Assembly: GCF_004364325.1 (NCBI RefSeq)
Contig: NZ_SOCP01000015.1
Location: 62,001-126,000 of the forward strand
Source of the DNA: Actinophytocola oryzae
GTDB taxonomy: Bacteria > Actinomycetota > Actinomycetes > Mycobacteriales > Pseudonocardiaceae
Direction of reading: 5' to 3'
Length of the DNA stretch: 64,000 nucleotides
Shown here: positions 60,068 to 64,000 of the stretch, one piece after another
Numbering within the stretch: position 1 is the stretch's first letter
How the letters are laid out: the number at the start of each line of letters is the position of its first letter
Program-made: the position numbers and the translations under genes
The notes under the pieces: model-generated
Seen by the model: only the letters and a program-made list of their open reading frames with translations
What the model was told of the DNA's origin: nothing
The model's database searches: none

Positions 60068-60679
60068 CTACCGACAACCCTGGTCGACGGCGATGTCGGT
60101 ACCGGTGAACGAACCTGACGCGATGAGATCCGGACGGCTGACGACTACCAGGAACTGCTCGCCGTCCGGTGGATACTGGTGGCGGTAACTGCCTCCCTGG
60201 CAGAGGTTCTCGCGAGCCGGTACCTCCTCGGTTCGGGCACCCGCACCTCCCTGCCTGGTGCTCGCCATCGGGTACTCGTCGCATTGCCCGCCATGGCCTC
60301 GCGTGAACTTCCCGCAGGCCTGCTTGCGGTTGGCGACCTGCCGGCCCCGATCCATCGTGAGAACGGCCGGTAGTCCCGACTCCCATGCCAGTTTCGTGTT
60401 CCGGGCGATGAAGGGCACCTTCGCGGCCTCGACGATGAGGATCCGCAGTCCGTCACAGGACCTCTGGGCGAGGATGGCGGCGCGCTCGCAGTTGACCAGC
60501 TTGGCCTCCGCGTTCGCCGCGACCATCAGTGCCCCCTCTCCCTCGCCGATGACGACCGCGTCGTTCGCGCCGACCAGGCCACCGAGGAACGTGCCGAACC
60601 GGTCCAGCGTCTTCGGCGCCGCGTAGGCGCCGAACCCGATCAGCGCGACTACCGCGACCGTTGTGGTTCTGCTCGCCAT
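60068..60679 (-). CDS. Exported NucA/NucB-type deoxyribonuclease domain protein
   Basis: A 203-aa protein with an N-terminal hydrophobic signal or anchor (residues about 7-21) and a C-terminal NucA/NucB domain: ESGLPAVLTMDR at 100-111, QCDEYPMAS at 132-140, then RENLCQGG at 156-163. In Bacillus such enzymes are secreted DNases acting in competence or sporulation; in actinomycetes they occur as toxins. Only residues 40-95 between signal and nuclease are unassigned. It is followed by a DUF6461-like gene. Confidence 0.8.
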   Translation of the reverse strand: MASRTTTVAVVALIGFGAYAAPKTLDRFGTFLGGLVGANDAVVIGEGEGALMVAANAEAKLVNCERAAILAQRSCDGLRILIVEAAKVPFIARNTKLAWESGLPAVLTMDRGRQVANRKQACGKFTRGHGGQCDEYPMASTRQGGAGARTEEVPARENLCQGGSYRHQYPPDGEQFLVVVSRPDLIASGSFTGTDIAVDQGCR

Positions 60680-60765
60680 CGGGCGACCCCCAGAGCCGAT
60701 CCCACCGAATTCGGATGGGCATCACACTGAGTGTCGCGGCTAATACTGATCGTCAGAAACGGCGT

Positions 60766-62418
60766 TCACCCGCTTGAGACTTGACTTTCACCCTCTCGCG
60801 ACAGCGTCTCATTCGGATGAGTGGTCGGCAGGGCGGCCAACAATGACTTCGTGTAGGAGTGTTGGGGTTTGTTCAGCACCTCGTCGACCGAGCCTACTTC
60901 GACGAGTTCTCCCTTGTACATCACGGCGACGCGGTCGGCGATATTCCACGCCAAACCCAGGTCGTGGGTGATCACCAGTGCCGCCAGCCCGAGTTTCGCC
61001 CGCAGCCGGAGCAAGAGCGCCAGAATCTCACCCCGTACCGACGCGTCGAGCGACGCAACGGGTTCGTCAGCTACCAGAAGTTTCGGTTCCAACGCCAGTG
61101 CCCCGGCAATGACGACACGCTGCCGTTGGCCGCCCGAAAGCTGGTGCGGCAGCAGCGGCATGAACTCCTCCGGCGGCCGCAGCTCCGCGGCATCCAGCGC
61201 CGCCGCCACGTTCTCCCGTTCGTCACCGGGAACGCGGTGGATGCGCAGGCCCTCCGCGATCGCCTCGTAGACCGAGTGCCTGGGGTTCAGCGCGCTCGTC
61301 GGGTCCTGCAGCACCAGCTGGACCTGACGACGGTAGGCCTTCAACCCGCGACTCGACCGGGGCACCGCCTTCCCCGCGTAGGTCACCGAGCCGCTCGTCG
61401 GCTCCTGCAGCCCCAGGATCGTCCTGGCCAGCGTCGTCTTGCCCGAGCCGGACTGGCCGACCAGCGCCACGATCTCACCGGAGCGGACCTCCAGGTCCAC
61501 GCCCTTGACCGCGTGCGTCAGGCCGCCCGACCGGAACGTCACGTGCAGGTCTGCGGTCCGCATCAGCACCTCACCGGGCGCCGGGGCCTCGTCGGGCAGC
61601 CCCAGCGCGCTGGTCGTCGCCGGCGCGTAGCGCGACACCGGGTCCCCGACCGTCGGGAACGCCGCGGCCAGGGTCCTCGTGTGCTCGTGGCGCGGCGAGG
61701 CGATCACCGACGCCGACGGACCCTCCTCGACGAGCGACCCCTGGTACATGATCGCCAGCCGCTCGCACGTCGACGCCAGCACCGCGAGGTCGTGGCTGAT
61801 CATGATCAGGCCGATGTCCTTGCGTTCGACCAGGTCCGACATCAGCGCGAGCACCTGCGCCTGCACGATCACGTCCAGCGCCGTCGTCGGCTCGTCCGCG
61901 ATCACCAGCCGCGGCTCGCACGCCAGCGCCATCGCGATCATCACGCGCTGCTTCTGCCCGCCGGACAGCTCGTGCGGGTAGGAGTCGCCCTTCGCCACGG
62001 GCAGCTCGACCTGGGTCAGCAGCTCGTCGACCCGCTTGCGCACGGCCTGGGCCGACAGCTGCGCCGTGCTGTGCAGCTCGATGGGCTCGGCGATCTGGTC
62101 CCGCACCCGGCGCACCGGGTTCAGCGCGTGCATCGCGCCCTGGAACACGATCGCCGCCGACGTCCACCGCACGGCTCGCAGACGGCCCCACTTCATCGTG
62201 GTGACGTCTTCGCCGTCCAGCAGGATCTGGCCGTCGATCTCGGCGTTCGCGGGCAGCAGCCGCAGCACGGACATCGCGAGGGTCGACTTGCCGCAGCCCG
62301 ACTCCCCCGCGAGCCCGAGGGTCTCCCCCGCGTCCAGTGTCAGGGACACGCCACGCACGGCCTCGATCGACCGGTTCCGGTACCGGACGGACAGGTCCCG
62401 CAGTTCCAACAGCGGCAC
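60766..62418 (-). CDS. Fused DppD-DppF ATPase of a peptide/nickel ABC importer
   Basis: A 550-aa double ATPase. First half: Walker A GESGCGKST near 38-46, LSGGQKQR, LVIADEPTTALD. Second half (from about 285): GQSGSGKTT, LSGGQRQR, LLVADEPVASLD. Both sites look intact. Each half ends in the oligopeptide-transporter C-terminal segment. GTG 62418 is 1 nt after the permease stop. It powers import of peptides, nickel or related solutes by the two permeases upstream. Confidence 0.93.
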   Translation of the reverse strand: MPLLELRDLSVRYRNRSIEAVRGVSLTLDAGETLGLAGESGCGKSTLAMSVLRLLPANAEIDGQILLDGEDVTTMKWGRLRAVRWTSAAIVFQGAMHALNPVRRVRDQIAEPIELHSTAQLSAQAVRKRVDELLTQVELPVAKGDSYPHELSGGQKQRVMIAMALACEPRLVIADEPTTALDVIVQAQVLALMSDLVERKDIGLIMISHDLAVLASTCERLAIMYQGSLVEEGPSASVIASPRHEHTRTLAAAFPTVGDPVSRYAPATTSALGLPDEAPAPGEVLMRTADLHVTFRSGGLTHAVKGVDLEVRSGEIVALVGQSGSGKTTLARTILGLQEPTSGSVTYAGKAVPRSSRGLKAYRRQVQLVLQDPTSALNPRHSVYEAIAEGLRIHRVPGDERENVAAALDAAELRPPEEFMPLLPHQLSGGQRQRVVIAGALALEPKLLVADEPVASLDASVRGEILALLLRLRAKLGLAALVITHDLGLAWNIADRVAVMYKGELVEVGSVDEVLNKPQHSYTKSLLAALPTTHPNETLSREGESQVSSG

Positions 62419-62419
62419 G

Positions 62420-63322
62420 TCAGCCCTCCCGCAGTCGTGGGTTCAGCACGGTCTCGAGTGCTCGTCCACACATCGTGAACGCCAGCACCACGATTCCGAT
62501 AGCGATGCCGGGCGGTAGGAGATACCACCACGCACCGACGAGCGCGGCCGAGTCCAGCCACGCCGAGCGCAGCATCGAACCCCACGACGGCCGCATCGGG
62601 TCCGGGTCGCCGAGGCCGAGGAACGACAGCGTCGACTCGGCCACGATCGCCGACCCGACCGCGAGTGTGGTGTTGACGAACACCAGCGGCATGACGGCGG
62701 GCAGCACGTGTTTGGTGATCACGTGCAGGTGGCCGCCGCCGAGTGCTTTCGAGCGTTCGATGTAGGGCCGGGCCTCGACGGTGAGCGTCTGGGCCCGGAC
62801 CACCCGCGCGGCGGCGGGCCACGACGTCAGCCCGATGGCCAGGATGATCGTGCCCATCCCCCGCGCCAGCACGGTGGACAGCGCGATCGCGAGCACGAGC
62901 GAGGGCAGGACCAGGAAGAAGTCCGTGACCCGCATCAGGGTCGCCGACACCCAGCGGCCGAAGTGCGCGGCCAGGATGCCGATGATCGTGCCGATCGCGA
63001 CCGACAGCAGCGTCGCGACGAGCCCGACGGACAGCGAGACCCGCGCGCTCCACAGCGTCAGCAGCAGCACGGAGCGCCCGAGCCGGTCGGTGCCGAGCGG
63101 GTACTCCCCGCTCGGCGACTCCATGGGGCCGCCGGTCGCCTTGATGACGTCCAGGCCGTCCTGGTCGGTGATCACCGGTGCCAGCAGGGCCAGCACCACG
63201 ATCACGAGCAGGATGGCGAGCCCGACGAGACCGGACCGGTGCCGGGCGAACTCCCGCCAGCCGCCTGCGAACGCCGCGCCGCGGCGTCGCCAGGCCAGCG
63301 CACGGGGCGAAGGAGCCGTCAT
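62420..63322 (-). CDS. Peptide/nickel ABC transporter permease (DppC-like)
   Basis: A 300-aa permease with six membrane segments, a cytoplasmic N-terminus, the DppC N-terminal domain (AFAGGWREFARHRSGLVGLA) and a binding-protein-dependent loop (AARVVRAQTLTVEARPYIER). The ATG overlaps the upstream permease stop (ATGA). It forms the pore with the DppB-like subunit. Confidence 0.93.
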   Translation of the reverse strand: MTAPSPRALAWRRRGAAFAGGWREFARHRSGLVGLAILLVIVVLALLAPVITDQDGLDVIKATGGPMESPSGEYPLGTDRLGRSVLLLTLWSARVSLSVGLVATLLSVAIGTIIGILAAHFGRWVSATLMRVTDFFLVLPSLVLAIALSTVLARGMGTIILAIGLTSWPAAARVVRAQTLTVEARPYIERSKALGGGHLHVITKHVLPAVMPLVFVNTTLAVGSAIVAESTLSFLGLGDPDPMRPSWGSMLRSAWLDSAALVGAWWYLLPPGIAIGIVVLAFTMCGRALETVLNPRLREG

Positions 63323-64000
63323 GACGCACGCACCCTCGGGTCGAGCACGCGGTAGAGCAGGTCCGCGAGCATGTTCATGAAGATCACCGCACCGGCCAGG
63401 ACGATGAACGTGCCCTGCAGCAGCGGCAGGTCACCGGCCTTGAGCGCGTCGTAGGTCAGCAGCCCGAGGCCGGGCCAGGAGAACACCGTCTCCACGCTGA
63501 TCGCGCCCGCGATGACCATGCCGAGGTGCAGGAACACCAGCGTCACGGTCGGCAGCAGCGCGTTGGGCACGGCGTGCCTGCGCCGCACGACGTCGTCGCG
63601 CAGTCCCTTGGCGCGGGCGGTCGTGAGGTAGTCGGCGCCGGACTCCTCGATCAGCGACGACCGCATCACCAGCTGGTACTGCGCGTAGGTGACCGCGACC
63701 ATGGTGATGGTCGGCAGCACCATGTGGTGGGCGATGTCGATGGCCTGCGAGAAGAAGTCCGGCGGGGTGTCGGAGTTGACGAGCCCCGCGGTCGGGAACA
63801 GGCCGGTCGTGGCGGCCATCAGCAGCAGCCCGAGCCAGAACGTCGGCGTCGACCACAGCGTGAGCGCCACGCCGGTGGAGATCCGGTCGAACCTGCTGCC
63901 CCGCCGCCAGCCCGAGCGGGTGCCCAGCCACAGCCCGAGCGCCACCGAGATCAGCGTCGACACGCCGACCAGCAGCACGGTCGGCCAGAGCCGCTCCCCG
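63319..64000 (-). CDS. Peptide/nickel ABC transporter permease (DppB-like), N-terminus outside window
   Basis: The frame is open to the window edge (GERLWPTVLLVGVSTLISVA at its visible start), about 226 residues. The family is about 310-330 aa, so roughly 90-100 N-terminal residues are missing. The EAA-type loop (GADYLTTARAKGLRDDVVRR) is visible. It is the first visible cistron of the importer operon; the solute-binding protein should lie just beyond the window. Confidence 0.92.
   Translation of the reverse strand, partial: GERLWPTVLLVGVSTLISVALGLWLGTRSGWRRGSRFDRISTGVALTLWSTPTFWLGLLLMAATTGLFPTAGLVNSDTPPDFFSQAIDIAHHMVLPTITMVAVTYAQYQLVMRSSLIEESGADYLTTARAKGLRDDVVRRRHAVPNALLPTVTLVFLHLGMVIAGAISVETVFSWPGLGLLTYDALKAGDLPLLQGTFIVLAGAVIFMNMLADLLYRVLDPRVRAS

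Noticed and set aside
60701..60719. CCGAATTCGG palindrome with CCCA/TGGG flanks as a terminator
   Set aside because: No U-tract follows on either strand; it could be an operator for the nuclease gene but nothing supports that beyond symmetry.
1..64000. CRISPR arrays, tRNA or rRNA genes
   Set aside because: No regularly spaced repeats, no cloverleaf with a T-loop, and no rRNA-like sequence were found on reading both strands.

Overview
The window reads as chromosomal DNA of a high-GC actinomycete, most likely Pseudonocardiaceae (Saccharothrix/Lentzea/Actinosynnema-like; the genus is inference). Signs are the strongly G/C-ending codons, many GTG starts, many apparently leaderless genes, actinobacterial families (DUF3097, DUF3090 with SCO1664-like, MptB-type mannosyltransferases, ECF42 sigma factors) and a PhoP-type direct-repeat box. 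I saw no rRNA, tRNA, CRISPR array or insertion sequence.

Layout. (1) 1-4234: a glucarate catabolic operon with 4-nt overlaps (keto-deoxyglucarate dehydratase end, ketoglutarate semialdehyde dehydrogenase, GudD, a D-2-hydroxyacid dehydrogenase). (2) 4218-5371: DoxX-like and NmrA-like genes on the minus strand behind a 31-bp inverted repeat. (3) 5505-9437: a PPOX/DGPF/ECF42/DGPF/YnfA/ECF42 array. (4) 9439-11793: a tyrosine recombinase divergent from a zinc-motif coiled-coil protein, sharing an A+T-richer control region. (5) 12067-12821: a frameshifted PrnB-like gene. (6) 12794-14405: a DUF47-Pit phosphate uptake operon with a PHO box. (7) 14503-16318: an XRE-ImmA regulator and an unknown partner, toxin-antitoxin-like. 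(8) 16483-20744: a second probably frameshifted gene, then a two-component system divergent from an ABC exporter across a tandem repeat. (9) 20765-31760: a duplicated TetR, an NmrA remnant, PadR/GyrI pair, MFS permease, sigma/anti-sigma pair, GDPD, a small zinc-motif protein and a GGDEF-EAL protein. (10) 31761-32821: a gene-poor stretch with a decayed M20 peptidase. (11) 32822-48433: VOC/WYL, FAD monooxygenase/TetR, cold shock protein, SDR, a heterodimeric ABC exporter, a sucrase/ferredoxin-like protein, phosphatase, NfeD-SPFH, DUF3097, a sigma factor with a hybrid VOC partner, TetR and AlkZ-like. (12) 48696-55155: SCO1664-like/DUF3090, S9 and S66 peptidases, an exported PLP enzyme and an ArsR-SRPBCC fusion. 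(13) 55236-58254: tandem MptB-like mannosyltransferases. (14) 58360-59482: VOC and GntR genes starting inside one 28-bp palindrome. (15) 59449-60679: a NucA/NucB nuclease with a DUF6461-like partner. (16) 60766-64000: a peptide/nickel ABC operon leaving the window.

Regulation is the strongest theme. Many regulators sit beside a palindrome visible in the DNA (PadR, TetR twice, ArsR, GntR, WYL, response regulator, PHO box). At a dozen genes a TANNNT element lies 6 or 7 nt before the start codon, indicating leaderless transcripts. Two genes are each broken by what looks like one missing C in a C-run, which may be assembly error. The least-explained items are the recombinase/coiled-coil pair, the XRE-ImmA partner, the nuclease/DUF6461 pair and the 28-bp bidirectional promoter-operator.
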